NCBI GenBank assembly: GCA_018303075.1
Contig: JAGVYW010000042.1
Location: 1 to 51,485, forward strand
Length of the DNA stretch: 51,485 bases
Origin: Candidatus Woesearchaeota archaeon
GTDB taxonomy: Archaea; Nanobdellota; Nanobdellia; Woesearchaeales; DSVV01
Direction of reading: 5' to 3'
A model generated the notes under the pieces. It had not been told where the DNA came from. It saw nothing but the letters and a program-made list of their open reading frames with translations, and made no database searches. The translations under genes were made by a program, and so were the position numbers. Below, piece by piece: positions 1 through 6,689 of this stretch; the stretch's first letter is position 1, and every line of letters begins with the position of its first letter.

Positions 1-1
1 T

Positions 2-703
2 GCAAAAGGAAAAGCAATTGTTAATCTCCTTGAACTGCCTGAGAATGAAAAGATAACTGCGTTTATCCCAATCAGCAAATTTGATGACAAACATTATCTG
101 CTAATGGTTACTAAAAAAGGAATTGTAAAAAAGACTAATTTAGATGCATACAGCAATGTTAGAGCAGGTGGAATTATTGCAATTACTGTCGAAGATGGAG
201 ATGAATTAGTCACTGTATTGCTGACAGATGGAAGCAAACAAATAATCCTTGCAACTGCAGAAGGGAATGCTGTCAAGTTTGAAGAAGAAGATGCACGACC
301 AATTGGAAGATCAGGAAAAGGAGTAATTGGTATAAGATTACAAGGCAATGATTGTGTAATTGGCGCAGTTATCGCCGATGAGAACAAAACTTTGTTGACA
401 ATCACTGAAAATGGTTATGGAAAAAGAACTGATATCAGTGAATATAGACTAATTAATCGCGGCGGTTCTGGAGTCATTAATATCCAGTGCTCTGAGAGAA
501 ATGGCAAGGTAGTTGCTATAAAACCAGTTGTTGATGATGATGAAATCATGCTTATCTCTAAAGATGGAATCGTGATAAGGATATTAAGCCATGATGTTTC
601 AGTCATTGGCAGAAATACGCAGGGAATGAGAATAATGCGGCTTGATGAAAAAGATAAGGTTGTGAGTGCAGCGAAGATTATTAATGAAGGAAATGAGATA
701 TAG
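2..703 (+). CDS. gyrA: DNA gyrase subunit A, C-terminal part (5' end outside window)
   Basis: This is the C-terminal beta-pinwheel of GyrA, which wraps DNA around gyrase so that the A2B2 enzyme can add negative supercoils using ATP. The open frame runs in from the window edge (frame 2), so the ATG at 104 in the ORF track is internal. Repeated blades of the type GRSGKGVIGIRL, NRGGSGVINIQC and GRNTQGMRIMRL are visible, each a glycine/basic turn followed by a beta strand, as in the GyrA_C family. The breakage-reunion domain with the catalytic Tyr must lie upstream, outside the window. Gyrase in archaea is of bacterial origin and is common in euryarchaeal and DPANN lineages. The end (DEKDKVVSAAKIINEGNEI) is a normal family end. 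Confidence 0.93.
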   Translation, partial: AKGKAIVNLLELPENEKITAFIPISKFDDKHYLLMVTKKGIVKKTNLDAYSNVRAGGIIAITVEDGDELVTVLLTDGSKQIILATAEGNAVKFEEEDARPIGRSGKGVIGIRLQGNDCVIGAVIADENKTLLTITENGYGKRTDISEYRLINRGGSGVINIQCSERNGKVVAIKPVVDDDEIMLISKDGIVIRILSHDVSVIGRNTQGMRIMRLDEKDKVVSAAKIINEGNEI

Positions 704-727
704 AATGTATATACTATTTTATACATT
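704..727. terminator. Inverted repeat between convergent genes, likely terminator
   Basis: Arms AATGTATA and TATACATT (8 bp, perfect) enclose an 8-base loop directly after the gyrA stop codon and are followed by a T-rich run. The stop of the small minus-strand ORF lies at 735, so the hairpin could end transcripts from either side. It is AT-only apart from one G-C pair, so it is a weak structure. Confidence 0.4.
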
Positions 728-734
728 TTATGGA

Positions 735-899
735 TTATCCAAACGCAATAATCACAAATTCAAATGATTCAATTACTGAGGTTAAACTTACATAACCAAT
801 ACTAAATGCATAGAATAATGCAAAGAAAAGCCATGTGTAGTTGACAATTTTCTTTGTTTTACTACAGAAGTTATTGAATATAAAACTGGAGCGTAACAT
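735..899 (-). CDS. Small membrane protein, 54 aa (unrecognised)
   Basis: This ORF is too short for the ORF track. It runs from ATG at 899 to TAA at 735 and would encode a basic N-terminus (MLRSSFIFNN...CSKTKK) followed by one clear hydrophobic helix (WLFFALFYAFSIGYVSL) and a short tail. A TATA-like stretch on the minus strand (attataaaaa, 917-926) lies about 22 bases before the ATG, which fits a leaderless transcript. It is divergent from the wHTH-nucleotidyltransferase gene, and the two starts are only 31 bases apart, so they would share a control region. I recognise no family. The composition (Lys-rich start, aromatic-rich helix) looks coding, but in such AT-rich DNA a 54-codon ORF could be chance. 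Confidence 0.45.
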   Translation of the reverse strand: MLRSSFIFNNFCSKTKKIVNYTWLFFALFYAFSIGYVSLTSVIESFEFVIIAFG

Positions 900-901
900 T
901 T

Positions 902-919
902 AAATAACAGTTGTTATTT
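902..919. promoter_or_regulatory. Palindromic operator candidate overlapping TATA box of the NTase/HEPN operon
   Basis: Arms AAATAAC and GTTATTT (7 bp) flank the spacer agtt. The left arm overlaps the TATA box of the plus-strand gene (tttaaata, 899-906), which lies about 27 bases before the ATG at 931. A protein bound here would block this promoter and also the divergent one serving the ORF at 899. The wHTH domain of the protein encoded at 931 is the natural candidate to bind; that is inference. Confidence 0.45.
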
Positions 920-930
920 TTATAATACAC

Positions 931-1584
931 ATGTCACAAAAAAAAGACAATAAAATTAATGAATCCTTTACTAGAGTAGGAGATTATCCAAGTTATATAA
1001 ATAATAGAAAAGACTATAATCAATTTAATGTATTTGCTTGTGGCTCAACAGCAGAACTTATTGAATCGAAGATATTTAATAATCCCCACCAATCGTTTCA
1101 TCTCAGAGAATTATCCAGACTTACTAATTCGTCAACTACAGCTGTATCTAAAAGTATTGAAGAATTACAAAAACAACGTATTATAAAAGTTAACCAAGAT
1201 GCTATTACAAAAGAGATTATAGCTGATCTTGAATCACCTACTTATAGATATCACAAATTGATTTACAATCTTCACGAATTATTTAAGAATAATATAATAG
1301 ATCTCTTTAAGGTACATTTTCATAATCCAGAATGCATTGTATTATTTGGAAGTTTTGCAAAAGGAGAAGATATTGAAGAAAGCGATATTGATATTCTTCT
1401 AGTTAGTTCATTAAAAGAACCAAAATATAAGGAGTTATATAATAAATTTATGAAGTCCATTGAGAAAGAATTTAACCGAAAAATAAATCTTCATATCCTT
1501 CCTTCATTGGAGAAAAGCGAGAAAGAATTCAAAAATGCTGTTGCAAACGGTATTGTACTTTATGGTTATTTGAAAGTGATTTAA
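931..1584 (+). CDS. Winged-helix plus MNT-type nucleotidyltransferase protein
   Basis: A two-domain protein of 217 aa. Residues about 35-95 form a winged helix (HLRELSRLTNSSTTAVSKSI, a typical recognition helix), and residues about 135-205 form a minimal nucleotidyltransferase with the signature GSFAKGEDIEESDIDILL, that is GS followed by the paired Asp residues that hold metal in the polymerase-beta fold. Such proteins belong to MNT/HEPN toxin-antitoxin modules, where the MNT protein transfers nucleotides to the HEPN toxin and silences it. The next gene starts at the following base and is HEPN-like, which fits. The third acidic residue of the usual site is not obvious (KINLHIL). The start is supported by a TATA box about 27 bases upstream (leaderless). 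The wHTH could repress the operon through the palindrome just upstream. Confidence 0.85.
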   Translation: MSQKKDNKINESFTRVGDYPSYINNRKDYNQFNVFACGSTAELIESKIFNNPHQSFHLRELSRLTNSSTTAVSKSIEELQKQRIIKVNQDAITKEIIADLESPTYRYHKLIYNLHELFKNNIIDLFKVHFHNPECIVLFGSFAKGEDIEESDIDILLVSSLKEPKYKELYNKFMKSIEKEFNRKINLHILPSLEKSEKEFKNAVANGIVLYGYLKVI

Positions 1585-1836
1585 ATGCTGGACAAATTTG
1601 AGCGGTATGTTGAATTAGGAAAAGTAAAGAAAAAAACACCTGATAGTGAAGAGGCAAGTAGTTTATTTAAAAAAGCTGAAAAAAGATTAAAATATATCAG
1701 AGTATTAAACGAAGATACTGCTGATTTAGTATTTGAAGATGCATATGAAGCAACACGAGAAGCTGCACGTAAATGTTCGCTGTTTTCTCAGCAGTTTGTT
1801 GAAAAGATTAGAGAAATTATGAAGGAGAAAAAATGA
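1585..1836 (+). pseudogene. HEPN-domain protein with its central part missing
   Basis: The 83-aa product has both ends of a HEPN protein but not its middle. The first 60 residues (SSLFKKAEKRLKYIRVLNE, then FEDAYEATREAA) match the first two helices of the archaeal HEPN family that pairs with MNT nucleotidyltransferases. The last 15 (QQFVEKIREIMKEKK) match the usual final helix. The part that normally lies between, with the RNase motif R-x4-6-H and the nearby helix, is absent, and the reading frame stays open across the join. Length is roughly 60 residues below the family norm. It abuts the NTase stop and overlaps the next gene by ATGA. It is either an inactive remnant or an assembled deletion variant. 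The family comparison is from memory; no alignment was run. Confidence 0.65.
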
Positions 1837-2072
1837 ACCAGCAACAATTAGCAACACTTGGAATTTTAGTTATATTTATAGGTGCAGCTATAATCATCAT
1901 CAGCAGTTTTCTTGGCAATAAAGATAAAGAAAGTACAAGCAAAGTAAGTGTTGTTGGGTTTATTGGATTTATCCCTTTTGGATTTGGCAATAACAAGAAA
2001 TGGCTGTATGTTGGAATCATTTTGACTGTCTTGTTTATGGTTGTGAGTTATTGGTTATTTTATAGAAGATAA
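1833..2072 (+). CDS. DUF131 / TIGR00304 family small membrane protein
   Basis: A 79-aa archaeal membrane protein with two transmembrane helices (LATLGILVIFIGAAIIIISSF and WLYVGIILTVLFMVVSYWLF). Between them is a loop with the family's glycine/proline strand and turn (VVGFIGFIPFGFGNNKK), the most recognisable DUF131 feature. Function is unknown. It is translationally coupled to the HEPN remnant by an ATGA overlap, but DUF131 genes normally stand near housekeeping genes, so the link to the toxin-antitoxin module may be only positional. Its stop is 49 bases from that of the convergent lipid kinase gene. Confidence 0.75.
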   Translation: MNQQQLATLGILVIFIGAAIIIISSFLGNKDKESTSKVSVVGFIGFIPFGFGNNKKWLYVGIILTVLFMVVSYWLFYRR

Positions 2073-2121
2073 AAATTAATGAATATAATTATCTTTTTGT
2101 ACATTTAATCACCTATTTTTA

Positions 2122-2994
2122 TCAACATACAACTTCAATTGCATTCTCAACAACTTCAATCTTTACTGGAGTTGAGCCAATGATCTCTGCATCTGCATGA
2201 AGCATTACTTTCTCATCTGAAAATATCTCTAATTTCTTTGTCTTGAGAAATTTAACGTCGTCAAATCTTATATGCTGTTTTGTAAGAATGCCCAGCAAAT
2301 ATTTGAACTGAGAAATGATATCTTTTTTTGTGAATAATAATACATCAAGATAACCATTATTATAAGATGATTTCTTTACAAGCTCTAAAAAATGCGTAAA
2401 TTTTACTGTATTAAGCACCAGCACATAGTATGCTTTTTCTTCATGATTATCTGTCTTAACAAGCAATTCTTTTGGCTCATAATTAAAGATAGTCTTGATG
2501 AAGGAGATAGGATATGCAATCTCTCCAAAAATCTTTTTTATCTTTGGCTCTACGTTTTTGTAAGCGACTGCATCTAACCCAATGCCGCAGCCTATTGTAA
2601 AATAACGCTTTCTTTCATCTGAGATAAAACCAAGGTCTAAATCTTTTCTTCTATTCTCTGCAATTATATGAATTGCCTTTTGTATATTCTTTGGAATTCT
2701 TAAACTTCGTGCAAGCATATTTGATGTACCTATTGGAATTATTGCTAGCCTTGGTTTTATTGTTTTGTTTGACATGATCCCATTAATAACTTCATTAATT
2801 GTGCCATCGCCACCTAAAACTATAATTGTTTTTTTCTCTGCAGTTTGAGCAAAGTGCTGTGCATCTCCTGCTTTTGTCGTGTATCTTATATGATATTGCT
2901 TGTTATGTTCATCCAGCATTGAGGTTAATCTATTGGTTATGGATTTATGCTCCTTGTTGCCAGCATGAGGATTTACGATGATGAGGTAGGACAT
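2122..2994 (-). CDS. Diacylglycerol kinase-like lipid kinase (DagK/YegS family)
   Basis: A soluble kinase of about 290 aa in the DAGK catalytic family, which phosphorylates diacylglycerol or related lipids with ATP at the membrane. The nucleotide site signature is clear: IVNPHAGNK at the N-terminus and GGDGTINEVINGI near residues 60-72, then PIGTSNMLARSL. The C-terminal half is the beta-sandwich lipid domain (YNNGYLDVLLFT, MLHADAEII). I place the start at ATG 2994 (MSYLIIVNPHAG), 13 codons inside the track ORF, because a TATA box (tttatatattt, 3017-3027) sits about 27 bases before it and the family starts at this strand. In archaea the exact lipid substrate (archaeal diether versus sphingoid-like) cannot be told from sequence. 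Confidence 0.88.
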   Translation of the reverse strand: MSYLIIVNPHAGNKEHKSITNRLTSMLDEHNKQYHIRYTTKAGDAQHFAQTAEKKTIIVLGGDGTINEVINGIMSNKTIKPRLAIIPIGTSNMLARSLRIPKNIQKAIHIIAENRRKDLDLGFISDERKRYFTIGCGIGLDAVAYKNVEPKIKKIFGEIAYPISFIKTIFNYEPKELLVKTDNHEEKAYYVLVLNTVKFTHFLELVKKSSYNNGYLDVLLFTKKDIISQFKYLLGILTKQHIRFDDVKFLKTKKLEIFSDEKVMLHADAEIIGSTPVKIEVVENAIEVVC

Positions 2995-3038
2995 ATTACA
3001 TTTTAGAATGATTAGATTTATATATTTATTCACATCCC

Positions 3039-3087
3039 GTATGTGTTTAGCTCTCGACGAGAGTATCGTCGAGAGCTAAACACATAC
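3039..3087. repeat. Perfect 22-bp inverted repeat with 5-base loop
   Basis: Two 22-base arms pair without a mismatch (core TTTAGCTCTCGACGA) around the loop gagta. This is the strongest hairpin in the window and far more GC-rich than its surroundings. It lies between the tldE stop (3151) and the TATA box of the lipid kinase gene (3017-3027), both minus strand. It could end tldE transcription, be an RNA processing site, or be a small mobile inverted-repeat element. It does not share the loop of the hairpin family described elsewhere. Confidence 0.9.
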
Positions 3088-3150
3088 TGATTTTCTAAAA
3101 AGAGAATATTTTCCAGCAACAATAGAGAAATAAATATACTGAGAATAAGC

Positions 3151-4506
3151 TTATAACCCTGCAATCATTGCTTTGTTAAATCTTACTGCTTTTGGGCCAT
3201 TGTATCCGTCGGTAATCATTGTTTCTTTTGAAAGTGTTACATCTTGAAGAAGTGTGAATATATTGCCTGTAAACATGCCTCCACGAAATGGTTTTTTTAT
3301 GAGTTTTCCATTATTGTTTTTTATGATATAACCCAGTCTAATCTCTGCTGAGAAATCTCCTGAGATATAGTTTGGTGCAAATGAAGCAAAAGAAACAATC
3401 TCATAGCATTCTTGTTTGTTTAAATAAATCTCAGCTTCAGATATTTTTCCAGGCTTAACCTCTATTGAGCCTAATGCACCTGTTGGAAGAATATTCAGAT
3501 ATTGCGCATATCTGTTTGCAGCAAAATAATCTTTGAACAAATTGTCTTCTATCAGAATAATCTTTTTTGAGATTATACCATCACCATCGAATAACTGTGA
3601 TGAGAGATTGTTGTTCAAAAATGGATTTGATACTATTGTCAACTTGTCTCCTTTTACGTGATTTATTATAGGAGAATCTTTTTTATAAACTGATAAATCC
3701 ATGTACTTTAAGCGTGCAGAAGCATGAGCTATCAATGGATTTAATGATAAATGAGGAGCAAAGAATTCTTTCAATGCTTTCTGTGTAAGAATGACCTTCC
3801 TAATAACTGCTTTCGGAGATTCTGCTTGTAAAAGATCATTAACTGCAGAAACATTCTCTTTAATTATTTCAGGAATATTAATATCATCAAAGTTTATTAC
3901 GTCAAGTTCAAACAGAAATTCGTTTTCTACAAAATCTTTTTTTGCTGTGATTACACATTCAACATGGATATGCGACTTATTTTGTTCAAGATTGATACCA
4001 TTGCTGTTGAGAACAATGCAATTTGTCTTTTCTGTAAGAAACTCTAACCCATTCAGAAAGATATTGCTGTATCTTTTTAGATTTTGCTGGACTTGTGCAA
4101 ATAATTCTTCTATCTTCTGCTTTACTTTCAGCTGATCATCAAATATCGGATCATAGATATTTACTTTCTTGTATTCTTCTGAAAGATTTTCTGGAGATGG
4201 CAGCGAATAATACTTTTTCTTTGCATATTCACAAACAATTAATTGTTCTGCGATTTTTTTATTTACAGCTTCTTCTGTAATCTCATCAATAAGCATTGAA
4301 AAAGCTGCATCACCTATCTCTTTCTTGAATCTTTTGTAGATTGTAATCTCTATATTAACTCTCTTGCTCATCAAATGGCTTTCTTTCTCAAACTGTTTTG
4401 AACAATAAAGATTGTTTTTCTCACTCGATTGCAGATTGATCTTCCAGCCATCAAGCTGTTTGCAATTGTTTAATGTTTTTTTTAGCAACTCTATTTCTTT
4501 CATCAT
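3151..4506 (-). CDS. tldE: TldE/PmbA-like metalloprotease partner subunit
   Basis: A protein of about 451 aa of the PmbA/TldD family (peptidase U62). TldE forms a heterodimer with the zinc protease TldD and shapes the channel through which unfolded peptides reach the active site. No HExxxH motif is present here, as expected for the TldE partner. Family features near the C-terminus include YISGDFSAEIRLGYIIKNN and KPFRGGMFTGNIFTLLQDV (the GMxTGN region). The track start at 4521 is a TTG. ATG at 4506 (or 4503) follows a GAGG ribosome site, so I choose it. It lies downstream of tldD in the same direction, separated by 213 bases holding a hairpin, a relic of a TldD tail and a second hairpin. Bacterial TldDE processes microcin B17 and CcdA; the archaeal substrate is unknown. 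Confidence 0.88.
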   Translation of the reverse strand: MMKEIELLKKTLNNCKQLDGWKINLQSSEKNNLYCSKQFEKESHLMSKRVNIEITIYKRFKKEIGDAAFSMLIDEITEEAVNKKIAEQLIVCEYAKKKYYSLPSPENLSEEYKKVNIYDPIFDDQLKVKQKIEELFAQVQQNLKRYSNIFLNGLEFLTEKTNCIVLNSNGINLEQNKSHIHVECVITAKKDFVENEFLFELDVINFDDINIPEIIKENVSAVNDLLQAESPKAVIRKVILTQKALKEFFAPHLSLNPLIAHASARLKYMDLSVYKKDSPIINHVKGDKLTIVSNPFLNNNLSSQLFDGDGIISKKIILIEDNLFKDYFAANRYAQYLNILPTGALGSIEVKPGKISEAEIYLNKQECYEIVSFASFAPNYISGDFSAEIRLGYIIKNNNGKLIKKPFRGGMFTGNIFTLLQDVTLSKETMITDGYNGPKAVRFNKAMIAGL

Positions 4507-4515
4507 AAAAACCTC

Positions 4516-4546
4516 TAACAAAAACTCCCTTCGGTCGTTTTTGTTA
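4516..4546. repeat. Loop-conserved hairpin, copy A (loop tcccttcggtc)
   Basis: Stem TAACAAAAAC/GTTTTTGTTA (10 bp, perfect) with an 11-base loop, immediately upstream of the tldE ribosome site. The same loop, base for base, recurs at 45276-45286 on a different stem. On the minus strand it sits in the tldE leader, where it could act on translation or as an attenuator. Confidence 0.85.
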
Positions 4547-4582
4547 ATACACAGTACTACGATTTTTGCTCAGTTATACGAA

Positions 4583-4654
4583 CTATGATAAATTTACATC
4601 CTTAACCAGCAGATATTGACCGCCTTCACTTACTCTTACCCATTCTTTGTGCCC
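4583..4654 (-). pseudogene. Relic of a second TldD C-terminus
   Basis: On the minus strand, 24 codons read GHKEWVRVSEGGQYLLVKDV and then NLS and TAG. The last 24 codons of the intact tldD (4720-4791) read the same except P for Q. The 36 bases around the EWVRVSEGG part are nearly identical, while the final 11 codons differ by several synonymous changes (CTG/TTA, GTT/GTA, AAG/AAA, GTA/GTG). That pattern suggests two full TldD genes that diverged under selection, one of which has been reduced to this tail. No ribosome site or start precedes it, and upstream of it the frame no longer looks like TldD. Confidence 0.7.
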
Positions 4655-4686
4655 CAATTCTTTCGCCAATTGGAAGCGATGCTTAA

Positions 4687-4714
4687 GTAAGGCATTCACT
4701 TCGTTCAGCCTTAC
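4687..4714. repeat. Loop-conserved hairpin, copy B (loop with cacttcgttca)
   Basis: Stem GTAAGGC/GCCTTAC (7 bp) with a 14-base loop attcacttcgttca. It sits between the tldD stop and the TldD-tail relic. A weaker neighbour, CCAATT/AATTGG with loop ctttcgcc, lies at 4654-4673, so the 65 bases between relic and gene are almost all hairpin. Confidence 0.7.
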
Positions 4715-4719
4715 GAATC

Positions 4720-6120
4720 TCACGAAAGATTCACATCTTTTACTAACAGATAAGGACCGCCTTCACTTACTCTTACCCATTCTTTATGCCCTTTGCCGCA
4801 GATGCCTGTACCTGGAACTTCGAATTCTTGTGATACTTCTTGAATATTGCCTAATAATTCAGGAAGATAGCCTGTCATACCTATCTCGTAAAATAATTCT
4901 CCTGTTAATCTGCCATCCTTGATTTTTTCTGCAACAATGCCTTGCACTTGAATACCCCAACCTTTTGGATCTTCCATACCTCCTGAGGGATAATGCAGGA
5001 AAAAACCATCTTTTATATTTTTCAACATATCAACTTTATTTGATTTGCCTGCTGCGAAATATGTATTGGACATTCTTGCATAAACTTTGTGATCATATGA
5101 TTCTGCTCTTGCATTTCCTGAACGAAGCATTTTTAAACGAGAAGCTGAAAAAGAATCAGTTATTGGATGATTTACAATACCCTCTTTTATTAAGTATGTT
5201 GATGATGTTATAAAACCTTCATCATCAAAAAAGAAACTGCCATTTCTCTTTGGAAAAGATGGATTATCAAGGATATTTATATAATCTGGAGCTATACTCT
5301 TTCCAAGATACTCTTGAGCTTTTGCCCTGCCTTTGTAGATAGTATCTGATTCCATACCATGTCCAAAACTCTCATGAGCCAATAATCCTGTAACGTCTGG
5401 CGAAAATAAACAAAGATATCTGCCAGGAATAATTTTATCTGCTTTTGCTATTTTTTTTGTAAAAGATATTATATCAATAATCTCTTTTTTTGAGATTTTT
5501 TGTTTTGCTTCATAGCCATTTGCGAAAAACGCCTTGTAATGATATCGAATATCACCATGGTCTGATTTTATGTAAGGTGAGATTATAAATATACAGCTCT
5601 GTATCCTTTGAGATAACTGCTTATATTTGTTAACAAAGATCCTTATTTCTGTTGATTCATCATAACGTATCCTGCAATTGGCAATCGCTGGCTCTTTTTT
5701 AAGTATCGCATTCATTATATTTTCAGTATCCTCTATTTTCTGAGATAAATCAATTGAATCTGCTGCAATTTCTGATTCTGATTCAAAATGTTTATTGATT
5801 TTCTGAGTATCTATTGCTAATGGAAAAATTAATCCAGCATCTTTCTTATCAAATGACTGTAATAATATATTTGCAGCTTCTATTATTTTTTCTTTGTTAA
5901 AACCTGTAATACCATATTCATGAAATTGTGCACCATCATAAGCTCTTAGTTTTACTCCATCACCTTTCCCTGAAGATATCTCTTTGTTTGCCTTGTCTAA
6001 ACCAATCTCTTGTGAAGAATCATAATAATATAAACAATCAGCATAAACAGCTTTTTGCTCTAATAATGCTGTAATTTCTGCAAAGAACTGCTTGATTTCA
6101 TCAATTTTATTTTTTTGCAT
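4720..6120 (-). CDS. tldD: TldD zinc metalloprotease subunit
   Basis: A 466-aa protein of the TldD family. The zinc site HESFGHGMESD (near residue 250) carries the HExxxH helix in which both His bind zinc and Glu is catalytic; further ligands come from the C-terminal half, where GMTGYLPELLGNIQEV and GTGICGKGHKEWVRVSEGG are typical. The N-terminal half (ADCLYYYDSSQEI onward) forms the peptide-gripping domain. It works with TldE, encoded downstream in the same direction. The ATG at 6120 has an AT-rich TATA-like stretch about 30 bases before it. Two tiny membrane-protein genes stand just upstream in the same direction and may share its transcript. The length is normal, and the C-terminus is duplicated as a relic 65 bases further on. 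Confidence 0.92.
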   Translation of the reverse strand: MQKNKIDEIKQFFAEITALLEQKAVYADCLYYYDSSQEIGLDKANKEISSGKGDGVKLRAYDGAQFHEYGITGFNKEKIIEAANILLQSFDKKDAGLIFPLAIDTQKINKHFESESEIAADSIDLSQKIEDTENIMNAILKKEPAIANCRIRYDESTEIRIFVNKYKQLSQRIQSCIFIISPYIKSDHGDIRYHYKAFFANGYEAKQKISKKEIIDIISFTKKIAKADKIIPGRYLCLFSPDVTGLLAHESFGHGMESDTIYKGRAKAQEYLGKSIAPDYINILDNPSFPKRNGSFFFDDEGFITSSTYLIKEGIVNHPITDSFSASRLKMLRSGNARAESYDHKVYARMSNTYFAAGKSNKVDMLKNIKDGFFLHYPSGGMEDPKGWGIQVQGIVAEKIKDGRLTGELFYEIGMTGYLPELLGNIQEVSQEFEVPGTGICGKGHKEWVRVSEGGPYLLVKDVNLS

Positions 6121-6153
6121 GATTTTTTAGAATAAGTGCATGTTTTTAAATTT

Positions 6154-6264
6154 TTACATTTCTTTGAAGATTTTCTCATATTTCTTAATAAAATTACGAT
6201 AGAGAAAATAAACAAGTATAATAAGAACTACTACAATAATACTAATAATTATGCCAATACCCAT
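6154..6264 (-). CDS. Tiny membrane protein, 36 aa
   Basis: Too short for the ORF track. ATG 6264 to TAA 6154 reads MGIGIIISIIVVVLIILVYF followed by the basic tail LYRNFIKKYEKIFKEM. That is one transmembrane helix and an amphipathic cytosolic tail. A ribosome-site-like AAAGGTGG lies just before the start, and the gene begins 9 bases after the previous tiny gene's stop and ends 33 bases before tldD. Family unknown. Adjacency to tldD suggests a membrane tether or a peptide substrate, but nothing in the sequence proves this. Confidence 0.6.
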   Translation of the reverse strand: MGIGIIISIIVVVLIILVYFLYRNFIKKYEKIFKEM

Positions 6265-6273
6265 ATGCCACCT

Positions 6274-6420
6274 TTATGCAATCCATAATACAAGCAATAC
6301 TATTAATGTAATTACTACTATTGCTATGACCGAATATAATGCATCTTTGTCATGCATAAATGAAACAAGCATTGAATTATCTTTTACTTTCTGCTGCTTT
6401 TTAACATTCTTTTTTGCCAT
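6274..6420 (-). CDS. Small membrane protein, 48 aa
   Basis: Missed by the track because of length. ATG 6420 to TAA 6274 encodes a Lys/Gln-rich N-terminus (MAKKNVKKQQKVKDN), a short linker and a C-terminal transmembrane helix (VIAIVVITLIVLLVLWIA), so it looks tail-anchored. A ribosome site GTAGGTG stands 6 bases before the ATG and a TATA-like box (6466-6477 on the minus strand) stands about 50 bases before it. It is first in the series small protein, tiny protein, tldD, relic, tldE. The plus-strand 64-aa ORF listed over it is a shadow. Family not recognised. Confidence 0.6.
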   Translation of the reverse strand: MAKKNVKKQQKVKDNSMLVSFMHDKDALYSVIAIVVITLIVLLVLWIA

Positions 6421-6498
6421 AATTCACACCTACTGCTTTTTCTGAATATATTTGTTGATGAAGAACTATATAAATTTATCTGTTCAGTTTTATTCTTG

Positions 6499-6525
6499 TT
6501 CAATTTCACGATAATGAAAATTGAA
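6499..6525. promoter_or_regulatory. Palindrome between divergent promoters
   Basis: TTCAATTTCA and TGAAAATTGAA pair over 10 bp with one bulged A around cgataa. It lies midway between the minus-strand TATA of the small membrane protein operon (about 6471) and the plus-strand TATA (tattatatatac, 6535-6546) of the TRAM operon. A regulator binding here could control both. No protein is assigned. Confidence 0.4.
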
Positions 6526-6594
6526 AATAGAAAGTATTATATATACAAATTAAATTATCTAAACAATTTTAATAGTACTGTGAGGTGAATAACT

Positions 6595-6642
6595 ATGTAT
6601 TGGTTTAATTATGGCGATGACGATGATGATGATATGGATTAG
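6595..6642 (+). CDS. Acidic micro-ORF, 15 aa
   Basis: ATG 6595 to TAG 6642 encodes MYWFNYGDDDDDDMD: an aromatic head and an acidic tail with six Asp in a row. It is preceded by a very good ribosome site, GAGGTGA, 6 bases before the ATG, and by a TATA box at 6535-6546, so translation looks likely. It stands 47 bases upstream of the TRAM gene and has no ribosome site overlap with it. It may be a leader peptide, a DNA-mimic or RNA-binding-protein partner for the very basic TRAM protein, or a chance ORF after a real leader. The strong ribosome site is the main evidence. Confidence 0.45.
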   Translation: MYWFNYGDDDDDDMD

Positions 6643-6689
6643 CAAGAAAATATATTAGAATTAGATTCTAGTAGAAAAAAGGTGTTTTT

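Noticed and set aside
3039-3087. 22-bp inverted repeat as an insertion-sequence end
   Set aside because: The arms are adjacent, with no transposase gene or second copy in the window, so a mobile element cannot be supported.
6251-6445. 64-aa plus-strand ORF
   Set aside because: The minus strand holds two better small genes with ribosome sites and clear membrane helices; the plus ORF is their shadow.
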